This document shows positions 19,419 through 29,033 of a stretch of DNA of 35,423 nucleotides, piece by piece. Position 1 is the first letter of the stretch; the number at the start of each line of letters is the position of its first letter. A program made the translations under genes and the position numbers. The stretch spans positions 1 through 35,423 of the forward strand of contig JAKSNY010000019.1 in the NCBI GenBank assembly GCA_024399495.1. Reading direction: 5' to 3'. This DNA comes from Paludibacteraceae bacterium (GTDB lineage: Bacteria; Bacteroidota; Bacteroidia; Bacteroidales; Paludibacteraceae). Under the pieces are notes generated by a model that saw only the letters and a list, made by a program, of their open reading frames with translations, ran no database searches and was not told the origin of the DNA.

Positions 19419-20474
19419 ATGAACCTATATCCAAAACTTATATTAGACGCACTGAGTCATGTAAACCACCCTGCCACCGGTAAAAACATAGTGGAATCAG
19501 GATTGGTGGAGGACAATATCAGAATAGAGGGAAATAAAGTATCTTTTTCTCTTATTCTAAAACCAAATGACCCATTGGCAAAATCGCTTGTCAAGGCGGC
19601 TGAGACTGCAATACTTACATACATTGATGGAGGCGTTGATATTAAGGGCAATATAGATATAAAGCATCCTGAACAGCCACAAAAGAATGAAGATGAACCG
19701 CTAAAAAATGTAAAGTGCAAGATTGCAGTATCGTCTGGCAAAGGTGGCGTAGGCAAATCTACAATAACATCCAATTTAGCCGTGGCACTTGCCCGTCAAG
19801 GCTATAAAGTGGGATTGCTGGATGCAGATATATTCGGTCCGTCTATTCCCAAAATGTTTGGCATAGAGGATGCTGTCCCTTACGCCAATGAACAGGGACA
19901 GATTATGCCTATTGAGAAATATGGCATAAAAATTCTGTCCATCGGGTTCTTTGTTAATACAAACAACGCAATAGTTTGGCGTGGTGCCATGGCATCGGGG
20001 GCTATAAAACAACTATTGACAGAAGCGGATTGGGGAGAGTTGGATTTTCTGCTTATAGACCTTCCTCCTGGTACAAGCGATATACATCTTACTGTAGTAC
20101 AGACAATTAAATTAGATGGTGCGATAGTGGTAAGCACACCTCAACAGGTGGCATTAGCAGATGCCATAAGGGGCATAGATATGTTCCAAAACGATAAAAT
20201 AAATGTTCCTGTATTGGGAATAATTGAGAATATGGCTTGGTTTACGCCTAAAGAGTTGCCTGATAACAAGTATTATATCTTTGGTAAAGACGGAGCCGCC
20301 AATCTTGCAAAAGAGCGTGGAATTGCTTTATTAGGACAGATTCCGTTAGTGCAGAGTATCTGCGAGGCTGGCGACAATGGTGCTCCTGTATCACTTTCTG
20401 AAAGCATTACCGCCTTAGCGTTTGAAAATGTCGCAAAAAATAGTATCTTTGCAGAAATTTTAAGTAAAAAATGA
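19419..20474 (+). CDS. mrp: Mrp/NBP35-family Fe-S cluster carrier ATPase
   Basis: A 351-aa protein. An N-terminal MIP18-like domain (about residues 1-80) precedes a ParA/MinD-type P-loop ATPase with the deviant Walker A SGKGGVGKST (106-115). LLDADIFGPSIPKMFG and LLIDLPPGTSDIHL follow. The family transfers Fe-S clusters to target proteins in the cytoplasm. The CxxC motif that usually binds the bridging cluster near the C terminus is absent: where it is expected the sequence reads ENMAWFTPKELPDNKYYIFG. Only two cysteines exist in the whole protein. It overlaps rsfS by four bases (ATGA). Confidence 0.93.
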   Translation: MNLYPKLILDALSHVNHPATGKNIVESGLVEDNIRIEGNKVSFSLILKPNDPLAKSLVKAAETAILTYIDGGVDIKGNIDIKHPEQPQKNEDEPLKNVKCKIAVSSGKGGVGKSTITSNLAVALARQGYKVGLLDADIFGPSIPKMFGIEDAVPYANEQGQIMPIEKYGIKILSIGFFVNTNNAIVWRGAMASGAIKQLLTEADWGELDFLLIDLPPGTSDIHLTVVQTIKLDGAIVVSTPQQVALADAIRGIDMFQNDKINVPVLGIIENMAWFTPKELPDNKYYIFGKDGAANLAKERGIALLGQIPLVQSICEAGDNGAPVSLSESITALAFENVAKNSIFAEILSKK

Positions 20475-20836
20475 AAGAAGTTACAACCAAGAAACTACTT
20501 GATACAATAATAGCGGGATTGCAAGACCAAAAGGCAAGACGCATAGTAGTTGCCGATTTAAAAAAGACAGACAACACGCTTTGCTCTTATTTAGTTATAT
20601 GCGAAGGCACATCAAACACCCATGTAAATGCCACGGCTACAAAACTTAAGGATTTTGTAAGAGAGAATGTAAAGGTCAAGCCTCTTGCAATGGAGGGTTT
20701 TGAGAATTGTGAGTGGATAGTGGCAGACTATAACGACATAATGGTGCATATTATGCAACGCCCGGCACGTGAATTTTATGATTTAGAACATCTTTGGGCA
20801 GATGCAAAACTTAAAGAGATACCCGATTTAGATTAA
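20471..20836 (+). CDS. rsfS: Ribosome silencing factor RsfS
   Basis: RsfS (121 aa; formerly YbeB, Iojap family) binds ribosomal protein L14 and blocks subunit joining when nutrients are short. The family core is visible: LVICEGTSNTHVNATATKL and the C-terminal block EGFENCEWIVADYNDIMVHI, then ReFYDLEHLWADA. The length is normal. The start overlaps the mrp stop as ATGA, and ftsH begins 10 bases after the stop. The rsfS-ftsH pair is widespread in Bacteroidota. Confidence 0.95.
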   Translation: MKEVTTKKLLDTIIAGLQDQKARRIVVADLKKTDNTLCSYLVICEGTSNTHVNATATKLKDFVRENVKVKPLAMEGFENCEWIVADYNDIMVHIMQRPAREFYDLEHLWADAKLKEIPDLD

Positions 20837-20846
20837 ACAAAATACA

Positions 20847-22826
20847 ATGGCGAGACAACAAAGAAATAAAAGCAGAGAGCCTGAACAGAGACCATCGAGT
20901 TCAGGATTCGGTCTTACATGGATATATTTATTGATAGCGGGGTTCCTCATATTTATAACATTCTATGACAATGAGGCTCCAACCAAAGATGTAACTTATT
21001 CTGATCTACAAAGTTATATCGACAGTGGCTATGTAGATGAGATAGTGGTGATTACAAATCAAAACAAGGCGGAGGTAAGCCTTATAAATGATTCCACAAC
21101 CATACGCAAGGTGCTTGGCGAGGCAGGCGTAAAAAAATACACTAAAAAACCTCAGCTATCTACACAGATACCTTCTGCAGAAAGGTTAGATGATTATGTG
21201 AACCAATATGTAAAAAACGGAGGACAACCCATAAAACTTAGTTACGATGAGCAAAAAGACTATATGGGCACTTTCTTATGGACATTCGGACCTATATTTG
21301 TATTCATACTATTTTGGATACTTATATCAAGACGTATGTCAGGTGGTGGCGGCATATTCTCTGTGGGTAAGTCTAAAGCTCAAGTTATAGAAAAAGGCTC
21401 TAACAAGATGAGAGTCACATTTAAAGATGTGGCGGGATTGTCTGAAGCCAAACAAGAGGTACAAGAGATAGTTGAATTCTTAAAGAACCCTAATAAATAC
21501 ACAACCCTTGGTGGCAAGATTCCCAAAGGAGCGTTGCTTGTAGGTCCTCCAGGAACTGGTAAGACATTGCTTGCTAAAGCGGTTGCGGGAGAGGCTAATG
21601 TACCATTCTTCTCACTTAGCGGTTCTGATTTTGTAGAGATGTTTGTGGGTGTGGGTGCCTCCAGAGTAAGAGACTTGTTCCGTCAGGCAAAAGAGAAATC
21701 ACCATGTATAATTTTTATTGACGAGATTGACGCCGTAGGCAGGGCAAGAGGCAAAAACCCCTCTTTTAATGCTAACGATGAAAGAGAAAACACTCTAAAT
21801 CAATTACTTACAGAAATGGACGGTTTCGGGTCAAACAGCGGTGTTATTATTCTTGCCGCCACAAACCGTGCCGATATACTTGACAAGGCTCTTTTAAGGG
21901 CAGGGCGTTTTGACAGACAAATAAGTGTTGACCTACCCGATGTACACGAACGTAAAGAGATTTTTGAAGTTCATCTGCGTCCTATAAAATTAGCAAAAGC
22001 GGTAGATATTGATCTTCTTGCAAAACAGACGCCAGGATTCTCAGGGGCTGATATAGCCAACGTATGCAACGAAGCAGCCCTTATTGCGGCACGCAGAAAC
22101 AAGAAGGCAGTTGACCGTCAGGATTTTCTTGATGCAGTTGACCGTATCATAGGCGGTTTGGAGAAAAAGAACAAGATAACCACTGATGAAGAAAAACGTT
22201 CTATTGCAATTCACGAAGCTGGTCACGCATCTGTAAGCTGGTTGTTGGAGTATGCCAATCCTCTGGTAAAAGTTACTATAGTACCAAGAGGTAAAGCCTT
22301 GGGAGCCGCTTGGTATCTGCCTGAGGAACGTCAGCTTACAACCACAGAGCAAATGCTTGATGAGATGTGCTCCCTACTTGGCGGACGTGCCGCAGAGCAG
22401 GTTGTACTGGGAAGAGTCTCCACTGGTGCCCTTAATGACCTTGAAAGAGCCACTAAAATGGCATACTCTATGGTGGTATATTATGGTATGAGTGATAAAA
22501 TCAAGAATATCAGTTATTTTGATTCAACTCAATCAGACTACTCTTTCACAAAACCTTACAGTGAAAAAACGGCTGAACTTATAGACAAAGAGATTCAAAA
22601 CATAGTTCAAGGTCAGTTTGACCGTGCTGTAAAAATAATAACAGATAATTATAGTGCACATGCAGAGTTGGCAAACATTCTAGTGGAGAAAGAGGTTATT
22701 TTTGCCGATGATGTAGAGAAAATATTTGGTCCCCGTCAATGGAAGACAAGAATGGATGAGATAACAGAGGCAAAATTATCAAAACAATCATCAGACAAGG
22801 ATACAGAAGAAAACAACAATGAATAA
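20847..22826 (+). CDS. ftsH: ATP-dependent zinc metalloprotease FtsH
   Basis: FtsH (659 aa) is a membrane-anchored AAA+ protease that removes unfolded membrane proteins and regulatory proteins. Two membrane spans (about residues 22-40 and 142-160) flank a periplasmic domain. The AAA module has Walker A GPPGTGKT (233-240), Walker B IIFIDEID (288-295), and the second region of homology ending GRFDRQ. The zinc site HEAGH lies at 456-460. The acidic C-terminal tail (KDTEENNNE) is poorly conserved. It overlaps cdsA by 8 bases. The link to lipid genes fits the known coupling of FtsH to envelope lipid balance, but that is inference for this organism. Confidence 0.98.
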   Translation: MARQQRNKSREPEQRPSSSGFGLTWIYLLIAGFLIFITFYDNEAPTKDVTYSDLQSYIDSGYVDEIVVITNQNKAEVSLINDSTTIRKVLGEAGVKKYTKKPQLSTQIPSAERLDDYVNQYVKNGGQPIKLSYDEQKDYMGTFLWTFGPIFVFILFWILISRRMSGGGGIFSVGKSKAQVIEKGSNKMRVTFKDVAGLSEAKQEVQEIVEFLKNPNKYTTLGGKIPKGALLVGPPGTGKTLLAKAVAGEANVPFFSLSGSDFVEMFVGVGASRVRDLFRQAKEKSPCIIFIDEIDAVGRARGKNPSFNANDERENTLNQLLTEMDGFGSNSGVIILAATNRADILDKALLRAGRFDRQISVDLPDVHERKEIFEVHLRPIKLAKAVDIDLLAKQTPGFSGADIANVCNEAALIAARRNKKAVDRQDFLDAVDRIIGGLEKKNKITTDEEKRSIAIHEAGHASVSWLLEYANPLVKVTIVPRGKALGAAWYLPEERQLTTTEQMLDEMCSLLGGRAAEQVVLGRVSTGALNDLERATKMAYSMVVYYGMSDKIKNISYFDSTQSDYSFTKPYSEKTAELIDKEIQNIVQGQFDRAVKIITDNYSAHAELANILVEKEVIFADDVEKIFGPRQWKTRMDEITEAKLSKQSSDKDTEENNNE

Positions 22827-23649
22827 TTTAGCAACAAGAACCATTACCGGAACAGTGTTTGTGACCGCTATTGTGGCAAGCATCTTATTTCAGCAACAAT
22901 ATTATACATTCTCTGCTCTATTTGCCATATTCAATATATTGGCTATGAAAGAGTACTACGGAATCATAAACAAAAAACAGAATGTAAGCGTGCCTGTCAC
23001 CTATATGATAATCAGCGGCACTTTGCTATATTTTGGTTGTTTTTGGTTCACGCTATTTGAAATATCCGGGAATTACATAGGGTATGCCTTTCTTATTCTA
23101 TATATGCTGTCTTTGGCATTTTTAGTGATATATGAACTATATCGCAATAAAGAGCACCCTACATACGACCTTGCCTTCTCTTTTTTAGGACAGGCGGTGG
23201 TTGCATTTCCCTTTGGCTTACTGAACTTTATAGCAAGAAGCCCTTATTGCCTGCTTGCATTGTTTATAATGATTTGGACTTTTGACACTGGTGCATATCT
23301 GTTTGGCTCCACTTTCGGCAAGCATAAAATGATACCGCATGTGTCACCTAAAAAATCTTGGGAGGGTGAGATTGGCGGTGCTCTTACCACTGTAGCAGTT
23401 GCCATAGGAATTGCATATTACCTATCACAACCTATTTGGGAGTGGATTATATTCGCTCTAATAGTAGTAGTGTTTGGCACATACGGAGATTTGTCGGAGT
23501 CTATGCTTAAAAGAGCGTCAGGATTAAAAGATTCAGGAAATATATTACCAGGTCACGGAGGTATGCTTGACCGTTTTGACAGTATGCTGCTTGCCGCCCC
23601 GATGGTATATATATATCTTGAGATACTAAGAGGTTTTGAATTTATTTAA
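22819..23649 (+). CDS. cdsA: Phosphatidate cytidylyltransferase
   Basis: CdsA (276 aa) is an inner-membrane enzyme making CDP-diacylglycerol from phosphatidate and CTP, the precursor of all phospholipids. Several hydrophobic segments run through the protein. The C-terminal signature SMLKRASGLKDSGNILPG then HGGMLDRFDS is intact and identifies the family. It starts inside the end of ftsH and is followed 18 bases later by psd, so two steps of phosphatidylethanolamine synthesis sit together. The linking enzyme, phosphatidylserine synthase, is not in the window. Confidence 0.96.
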   Translation: MNNLATRTITGTVFVTAIVASILFQQQYYTFSALFAIFNILAMKEYYGIINKKQNVSVPVTYMIISGTLLYFGCFWFTLFEISGNYIGYAFLILYMLSLAFLVIYELYRNKEHPTYDLAFSFLGQAVVAFPFGLLNFIARSPYCLLALFIMIWTFDTGAYLFGSTFGKHKMIPHVSPKKSWEGEIGGALTTVAVAIGIAYYLSQPIWEWIIFALIVVVFGTYGDLSESMLKRASGLKDSGNILPGHGGMLDRFDSMLLAAPMVYIYLEILRGFEFI

Positions 23650-23667
23650 TATATAACATCTATATTT

Positions 23668-24345
23668 ATGGTAAAGATTCATAAAGAAGGACGGCACATG
23701 CTGCTGATTTTATTATTCACCTTGATTCTTATTAACGGTGCTCTTTTCTATGTATCACTTAACATTATAATACCTATTGTAGTAACTATTATTTCAATAA
23801 TGGTATTTATATTTTTTACCTATTTTTTCAGGATTTCAAACAGAATACTTATTGCTGACGACAACTATGTAATAGCTCCAGCCGATGGCACTATTGTTGC
23901 CATAGAGCCTGTAATGGAAGACAAGTTTTTTCACGAGGAGCGTATGCAGGTGTCTATTTTTATGAGTGTGTTTAATGTACATGCAAACTGGTATCCGATT
24001 TCAGGTAAGATATTGCATGTATCACACCAAAACGGCAGAAAAATGGCGGCATACCTGCCTAAATCAAGTGCTGAAAATGAGCGTTCGTCTGTTATAATAG
24101 AGGCAAAGAACGGACAGAAGATATTGGTACGTCAAGTAGCGGGGGCTTTGGCTCGCAGAATTGTAACATACGCAAAAGAGGGTATGGAGTGCCATCTGAA
24201 CCAGCAGTTGGGCTTTATAAAATTCGGTTCCAGAGTGGATATGTATCTGCCTATGGACGCTGAAATCTTAATTGACTTAAAAGAAGACACAGTAGGAAAC
24301 GAGACTATTATAGCGAAATTAAAACATCACAGTGCCGAAAACTGA
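23668..24345 (+). CDS. psd: Phosphatidylserine decarboxylase (short, prokaryotic type)
   Basis: A 225-aa protein that decarboxylates phosphatidylserine to phosphatidylethanolamine. Two hydrophobic stretches at the N terminus (about residues 11-52) anchor it in the membrane. PADG (71-74) and FNVHANWYP (102-110) are family motifs. The self-cleavage site is FGSR (186-189), where Ser188 becomes the pyruvoyl group. The size fits the short Psd subfamily common in Bacteroidota rather than the longer E. coli form. It lies between cdsA and a comM-like gene. Confidence 0.94.
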   Translation: MVKIHKEGRHMLLILLFTLILINGALFYVSLNIIIPIVVTIISIMVFIFFTYFFRISNRILIADDNYVIAPADGTIVAIEPVMEDKFFHEERMQVSIFMSVFNVHANWYPISGKILHVSHQNGRKMAAYLPKSSAENERSSVIIEAKNGQKILVRQVAGALARRIVTYAKEGMECHLNQQLGFIKFGSRVDMYLPMDAEILIDLKEDTVGNETIIAKLKHHSAEN

Positions 24346-24365
24346 GATACTTTTAATTTCAAAAT

Positions 24366-25907
24366 ATGTTAGTAAAATCTTTCGGGGCGGCAGTGCAAGG
24401 CATTGACGCTACAATCATTACCATTGAGGTTAATGTCTCAAGCGGTATTAGGTTCTTTTTAGTGGGGCTTCCTGACCTTGCTGTAAAGGAGAGTTATGAA
24501 CGTATCCTATCTGCATTCAACCACAAGGGATACAAGTTTCCAAGAAAACAGGTTATAGTGAATCTGTCGCCGGCTGACATTCGTAAAGCTGGTTCAGCAT
24601 ACGATTTGCCTATTGCGATGAGCATCTTATGTGCTTCTGAAGAACTGCCATCTGACAAGCTTAAGGATTACGCCATTATGGGGGAACTCTCTTTAGACGG
24701 TTCAGTTTTACCCATAAAGGGGGCTCTTCCTATCGCAATAAAGGTAAAGGAGGCTGGTTTTAAGGGATTGATACTGCCAATAGGCAATGCCAAGGAGGCA
24801 TCGGTTGTAAACGGATTGGACGTCTATGGCGTGACAGATATGGCTGAAGTGGTTGATTTTCTAAGTGGCAAAAGAGAACTTACTCAGACAATATGTCCTA
24901 TTGACAATATGTTTTGTGATAATGAAACCATGTCTGATTTTGATTTTGCTGAAATCAAAGGTCAGCAATATGCCAAGCGTGCCATGGAAGTGGCTGCGGC
25001 AGGTGGACATAATATAATTTTAATAGGTCCTCCGGGAGCGGGCAAATCAATGTTGGCAAAAAGATTACCGTCCATACTGCCGCCTCTCACATTGGCAGAG
25101 GCTTTGGAAACCACAAAAATACACTCTGTAGTAGGCAATATAGATAGAAACACTGCTCTGTTAAGTACAAGACCGTTCAGAAGCCCGCATCACACCATCT
25201 CTGATATTGCAATGGTAGGAGGCGGTTCTTTTCCTCAACCCGGAGAAATATCACTTGCACATAACGGAGTACTTTTTCTAGATGAGTTACCTGAATTCAG
25301 ACGCTCCGTATTGGAGGTTATGAGGCAACCGTTGGAGGATGGAAAAATTGCTGTTACCAGGATACATGGAACCACAGAATATCCTGCTCGCTTTATGTTA
25401 GTGGCATCAATGAATCCATGCCCTTGTGGCTACTTGCACCATCCCACAAAAGAGTGCACATGCTCACACTACGAAATAAAGCGATACCTGAATAAAATAT
25501 CGGGTCCGTTATTAGACAGAATAGATATGCATTTAGAGATTGTTCCCCTGCCTTTTGAAGACATAAGTGACACCAGCCCCGCTGAGACAAGTGCTCAGAT
25601 AAGAGAAAGGGTATGTGCTGCCAGAAGGATTCAATATAACAGATACAAGGAGTGTGGCGATGTGCATTGTAATGCACAAATGACAGACAGACTGCTAAAA
25701 AAATATGCAAAACTTGACAAAGTGTCATTATCTATGATGCAGCAGGCTATGAACAAACTAAACCTTTCTGCAAGAGCCTACTCCAGGATACTGAAAGTGA
25801 GCCGCACCATTGCAGACCTTGACGGCAAGGAGAATATATTGCCAAATCATATAGCGGAAGCCATAACTTACCGAAATCTTGACAGAGACAATTTTTTTAA
25901 CTTGTAA
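24366..25907 (+). CDS. comM: YifB/ComM-family Mg-chelatase-like AAA+ ATPase
   Basis: A 513-aa protein of the YifB/ComM family. It has an N-terminal Lon-substrate-like fold (about residues 1-170), a magnesium-chelatase-type AAA+ module with Walker A GPPGAGKS (221-228), HNGVLFLDELPEF (Walker B), and a C-terminal helical domain ending ITYRNLDRDNFF. ComM acts as a helicase for branch migration during natural transformation in other bacteria. In this organism the role is inferred. Four cysteines in MNPCPCGY and ECTCSHYE form a zinc-like knot typical of the family. It is the last gene of the long run and converges with the PNP gene. Confidence 0.92.
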   Translation: MLVKSFGAAVQGIDATIITIEVNVSSGIRFFLVGLPDLAVKESYERILSAFNHKGYKFPRKQVIVNLSPADIRKAGSAYDLPIAMSILCASEELPSDKLKDYAIMGELSLDGSVLPIKGALPIAIKVKEAGFKGLILPIGNAKEASVVNGLDVYGVTDMAEVVDFLSGKRELTQTICPIDNMFCDNETMSDFDFAEIKGQQYAKRAMEVAAAGGHNIILIGPPGAGKSMLAKRLPSILPPLTLAEALETTKIHSVVGNIDRNTALLSTRPFRSPHHTISDIAMVGGGSFPQPGEISLAHNGVLFLDELPEFRRSVLEVMRQPLEDGKIAVTRIHGTTEYPARFMLVASMNPCPCGYLHHPTKECTCSHYEIKRYLNKISGPLLDRIDMHLEIVPLPFEDISDTSPAETSAQIRERVCAARRIQYNRYKECGDVHCNAQMTDRLLKKYAKLDKVSLSMMQQAMNKLNLSARAYSRILKVSRTIADLDGKENILPNHIAEAITYRNLDRDNFFNL

Positions 25908-25913
25908 ATTGAC

Positions 25914-25937
25914 GGGGCTTATTCACTAATAAGCTCC
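25914..25937. terminator. Hairpin between convergent comM-like and PNP genes
   Basis: A 10-bp stem (25914-25923 with 25928-25937, one G-T pair) with a 4-base loop covers the last codons of the minus-strand PNP gene and the 11-base gap between the stops. No T run follows directly on either strand, so a role as bidirectional terminator is possible but not secure. Confidence 0.45.
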
Positions 25938-26728
25938 ATCATTATTTTTGTCATATTTGGCTGGACGGAATTGGCTACTCTTTGAACCTCCTCATGAGAC
26001 ACCTCAACCACTTTTCCATCTACACCAAGGTCTGTAATAATTGACATTGCAAACACCTTTATACCTGCATGCACTGCTACAATAACCTCTGGGACAGTTG
26101 ACATACCCACAGCATCACCGCCTATTGTTGCAAAGAATTTATATTCAGCAGGGGTTTCAAAGGTAGGACCTTGCGTGCCAACATACACACCTTCCTTTAT
26201 CCTGATACCGTATTTTGCGGCTATGGCTTTTGCCTTATCCCTTAACTGAGGGTCGTACGCCTTGCACATATCGGGAAATCGGGTGCCAAGTTCATCATAG
26301 TTCTTACCCCTTAGCGGATGCTCCGGAAATAGGTTAATGTGGTCTTTTATAATCATTAACTCCCCTATCTTGAAATCGGGATTCATACCTCCTGCGGCAT
26401 TTGACAAAAGCAGAGTCTCCACCCCCAACTCCTTCATCACTCTCACTGGGAATGTAACCTCTTTCATTGAGTAGCCTTCATAGAAATGGAACCTGCCCTG
26501 CATGGCAAGAACCTTGGTGTCTCCTAACTTGCCTATTATAAGTTTTCCGCTATGTCCCTCTACAGTGGATATTGGGAAATTAGGAATTTCACCATACGGA
26601 ATTTCCTGACGCTCTGTAATTTGAGTGGCAAGTTCTCCAAGCCCTGTACCAAGCACTATGCCAACTTTAGGCATATATTGCATCTTATTTTGTAAATAAG
26701 ACGCTGTTTCTTTTATTTTTTTCAACAT
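25919..26728 (-). CDS. punA: Purine nucleoside phosphorylase (PNP I, trimeric type)
   Basis: A 269-aa protein that phosphorolyses purine nucleosides to free base and ribose 1-phosphate in the purine salvage pathway. The PNP family motifs are present: VLGTGLGELA (25-34, phosphate loop), EGHSGKL (57-63), QGRFHFYEGY (77-86), NAAGGMN and GVYVGTQGPTFETPAE, then GMSTVPEVI. ATG 26728, although it overlaps lpxK by 44 bases, gives the conserved N-terminal helix. ATG 26683 would remove 15 residues but avoid the overlap, so it remains an alternative. It is cotranscribed with lpxK. Confidence 0.95.
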   Translation of the reverse strand: MLKKIKETASYLQNKMQYMPKVGIVLGTGLGELATQITERQEIPYGEIPNFPISTVEGHSGKLIIGKLGDTKVLAMQGRFHFYEGYSMKEVTFPVRVMKELGVETLLLSNAAGGMNPDFKIGELMIIKDHINLFPEHPLRGKNYDELGTRFPDMCKAYDPQLRDKAKAIAAKYGIRIKEGVYVGTQGPTFETPAEYKFFATIGGDAVGMSTVPEVIVAVHAGIKVFAMSIITDLGVDGKVVEVSHEEVQRVANSVQPNMTKIMMELISE

Positions 26729-27773
26729 ATCCTATGATATCTTTGTCAAAATCATTTTTCTTGTCGAAAAGGAAATCCACCGTAATGTCCACTACATATA
26801 AGGCACTTGCAATTTCTTCAGGAATATTAAGTTGCAACAGTTTGGACTCATCTTTTGACGTGGTGACAATAATTTTCTTACTAGATACAATGCCATCGAA
26901 CGCTTTGCTGATTTTACATAAATCCGATGTCTTGTAGGTGTGATGATCCTCATACTTGAGTTCTGATAACCTGTGGCATATAGAGCCTAGATACTCACAC
27001 AAGGGATTGGAATTGGCGATAGCGGTGACAAGCAAGACATCGTACTCCTTAGAAAGGTCAAAAGTGTCATTATCTGACATTCTTCTTAACGCACCATACC
27101 TGATAGTGGAAAAGTAAAGATTTTGATATGCCTTTAACTTTAACTCCTTTTTCATGTCTCTTGCCTCTAATGGCGTTACGTTATTAGGGCACTTGGTTAT
27201 TACCACTATATCTGCCCTATATCTTCCGATAGCACTTTCCCTTAAATTCCCGTATGGAATAATACTGTCTTTATTGATTGGTCTGTTGTAATCAATTAAT
27301 AAAATAGACTTGCCCGCAGAGACATAACGATGCTGAAAAGCGTCATCTAAAATAAAAGCATCTGTATCGGGATATTTAGCCTCTAATAAATCCAAAGCAC
27401 GGCAACGATTGGCATCTACTGCAACTCTAATATCGGGATACTTACGTAGTATCTGATAAGGCTCGTCACCTATAGTATCTGCACCTGAGTCAGAACTTGC
27501 CTCAATAAAACCCTTTCTCCTACGTCCATACCCTCTGCTTAATGCAGTAATCCTATATTTGTTTTTCAATAGCCCGATTATGTACTCCACAAACGGCGTT
27601 TTTCCTGTACCGCCCACTGTTATGTTCCCTACCGATATTATAGCCGTTTTATATGATTTACTCTTTAGCACACCCATATCAAACAACTCATTTCTTACGT
27701 AAGAGACAAGTGCATATATCCAGCCCACAGGATATGTTATTATTCTCAATATTTTTTCAGTATTTCGCTTCAT
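26685..27773 (-). CDS. lpxK: Tetraacyldisaccharide 4'-kinase
   Basis: LpxK (362 aa from the chosen start) adds the 4'-phosphate to the lipid A precursor disaccharide at the inner membrane. An N-terminal hydrophobic stretch (about residues 8-25) precedes the P loop ISVGNITVGGTGKTPF (46-61). LSRGYGRR and DDAFQHR follow, both family motifs. A TTG at 27794 would add seven residues, but it lies in the likely -7 box of this gene's own promoter, so ATG 27773 is preferred. It overlaps the PNP start by 44 bases and shows that the organism makes lipid A. Confidence 0.94.
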   Translation of the reverse strand: MKRNTEKILRIITYPVGWIYALVSYVRNELFDMGVLKSKSYKTAIISVGNITVGGTGKTPFVEYIIGLLKNKYRITALSRGYGRRRKGFIEASSDSGADTIGDEPYQILRKYPDIRVAVDANRCRALDLLEAKYPDTDAFILDDAFQHRYVSAGKSILLIDYNRPINKDSIIPYGNLRESAIGRYRADIVVITKCPNNVTPLEARDMKKELKLKAYQNLYFSTIRYGALRRMSDNDTFDLSKEYDVLLVTAIANSNPLCEYLGSICHRLSELKYEDHHTYKTSDLCKISKAFDGIVSSKKIIVTTSKDESKLLQLNIPEEIASALYVVDITVDFLFDKKNDFDKDIIGYVEKNKRNSVLFTK

Positions 27774-27788
27774 ATCATCTATAATATA

Positions 27789-27820
27789 TTGCAAATATAA
27801 TCAATTTTTTTGTAACTTTG
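27789..27820 (+). promoter_or_regulatory. Promoter for ilvE (TTG / TAACTTTG)
   Basis: TTG (27789-27791) and TAACTTTG (27813-27820) are 21 bases apart, a good match to the Bacteroidota promoter. The predicted start of transcription near 27827 leaves a leader of about 32 bases before the ilvE ATG. Confidence 0.7.
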
Positions 27821-27824
27821 CCAA
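27792..27824 (-). promoter_or_regulatory. Promoter for lpxK (TTG / TATATTTG, minus strand)
   Basis: On the minus strand TATATTTG (27799 down to 27792) fits the -7 consensus. A TTG at 27824-27822 lies 22 bases upstream as a -33 element. Transcription would begin near 27785, 12 bases before ATG 27773. It interlocks with the ilvE promoter. Confidence 0.6.
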
Positions 27825-27858
27825 AATTTGGAATAACTTATAAATACAATACATAAAA

Positions 27859-28875
27859 ATGGAAAACATTAATTGGTCAGAACTTGGTTTTGGTTATATG
27901 AAAACCAACGGAAATGTACGTTGTGAGTACCACAACGGAGCATGGGGCAACTTAGAGTGGCACACCGATGAGTATATAAACATGCACATGGCGGCAACTT
28001 GTCTGCATTATGCACAAGAGGCATTTGAGGGACTAAAGGCATTTAAGGGTAAAGACGGTAAAATCCGTATTTTCCGCCTTGATGACAATGCCGCCCGCAT
28101 GGAATCTTCATGTGACGGTATCTGCATGCCTAAATTGCCTGAAGGTTACTTTAAGAAAGCGGTTCTTGAAGTTGTTTCAAAGAACATTGAGTTTGTTCCG
28201 CCATACGAGAGCGGTGCCGCTCTTTACATACGTCCTGTTTTGTTTGGCTACACTCCACAAATAGGTGTAAACCCTGCAAAAGACTATATGTTTATTGTGT
28301 TTGTATCTCCTGTAGGTCCATACTTTAAGGGTGGTTTTGCAACAACACCATACGTTATTACACGTAAATATGACCGTTCCGCTCCACTTGGAACAGGTAT
28401 GTATAAAGTTGGAGGCAACTACGCCGCAAGTCTTAAAGCACACGAGAGTGCACATGCTGCAGGTTATTCATCTGAATTTTATCTTGATGCAAAAGAGAAG
28501 AAATATATAGATGAGTGTGGTGCGGCAAATTTCTTTGGTATTAAGAACAATACATACATAACTCCTAAATCAACATCCATTCTGCCTTCCATTACAAACC
28601 GTAGTCTTATGCAACTTGCAGAAGACCTTGGACTGAAGGTGGAACGCAGACCTATACCTGAAGATGAGTTGCCTACATTTGAAGAGGCAGGTGCTTGTGG
28701 AACAGCAGCCGTAATAAGCCCTATTTCTAAACTTGACGACCCTGAGACAGGTAAGTCCTACGTATTTTCAAAAGACGGAAATCCTGGCCCATGGAGCACA
28801 AAACTTTACAAAAAGTTACGTGCAATTCAATATGGAGATGAGGCAGATATACATAATTGGGTCACAATTTTATAA
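27859..28875 (+). CDS. ilvE: Branched-chain amino acid aminotransferase
   Basis: IlvE (338 aa) is a PLP enzyme that interconverts leucine, isoleucine and valine with their 2-oxo acids using glutamate/2-oxoglutarate. It is a fold-type IV transaminase: FEGLKAFKG (56-64) near the N terminus, and the PLP lysine Lys183 in MYKVGGNYAASL (181-192). EFYLDAKEKKYIDECGAANFFG is the family signature region with its conserved Glu, and a late GTAAVISP phosphate-binding loop follows. The length matches the longer bacterial/eukaryotic-like subfamily. It is a single gene with its own promoter, divergent from lpxK. Confidence 0.95.
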   Translation: MENINWSELGFGYMKTNGNVRCEYHNGAWGNLEWHTDEYINMHMAATCLHYAQEAFEGLKAFKGKDGKIRIFRLDDNAARMESSCDGICMPKLPEGYFKKAVLEVVSKNIEFVPPYESGAALYIRPVLFGYTPQIGVNPAKDYMFIVFVSPVGPYFKGGFATTPYVITRKYDRSAPLGTGMYKVGGNYAASLKAHESAHAAGYSSEFYLDAKEKKYIDECGAANFFGIKNNTYITPKSTSILPSITNRSLMQLAEDLGLKVERRPIPEDELPTFEEAGACGTAAVISPISKLDDPETGKSYVFSKDGNPGPWSTKLYKKLRAIQYGDEADIHNWVTIL

Positions 28876-29033
28876 TTTATGAATCTTTTTGGTATATATT
28901 TATTTTTTTCATCGGTCATTTAGTCCACTAAACTCCCTCTTCAAAAATAAATATCTCCTCAAAAATCTTTCATAAATAAAACATCTTCTTGTTTTTACAA
29001 TTTACAATGAAGTTTACTAAACTTTTTTACAAA

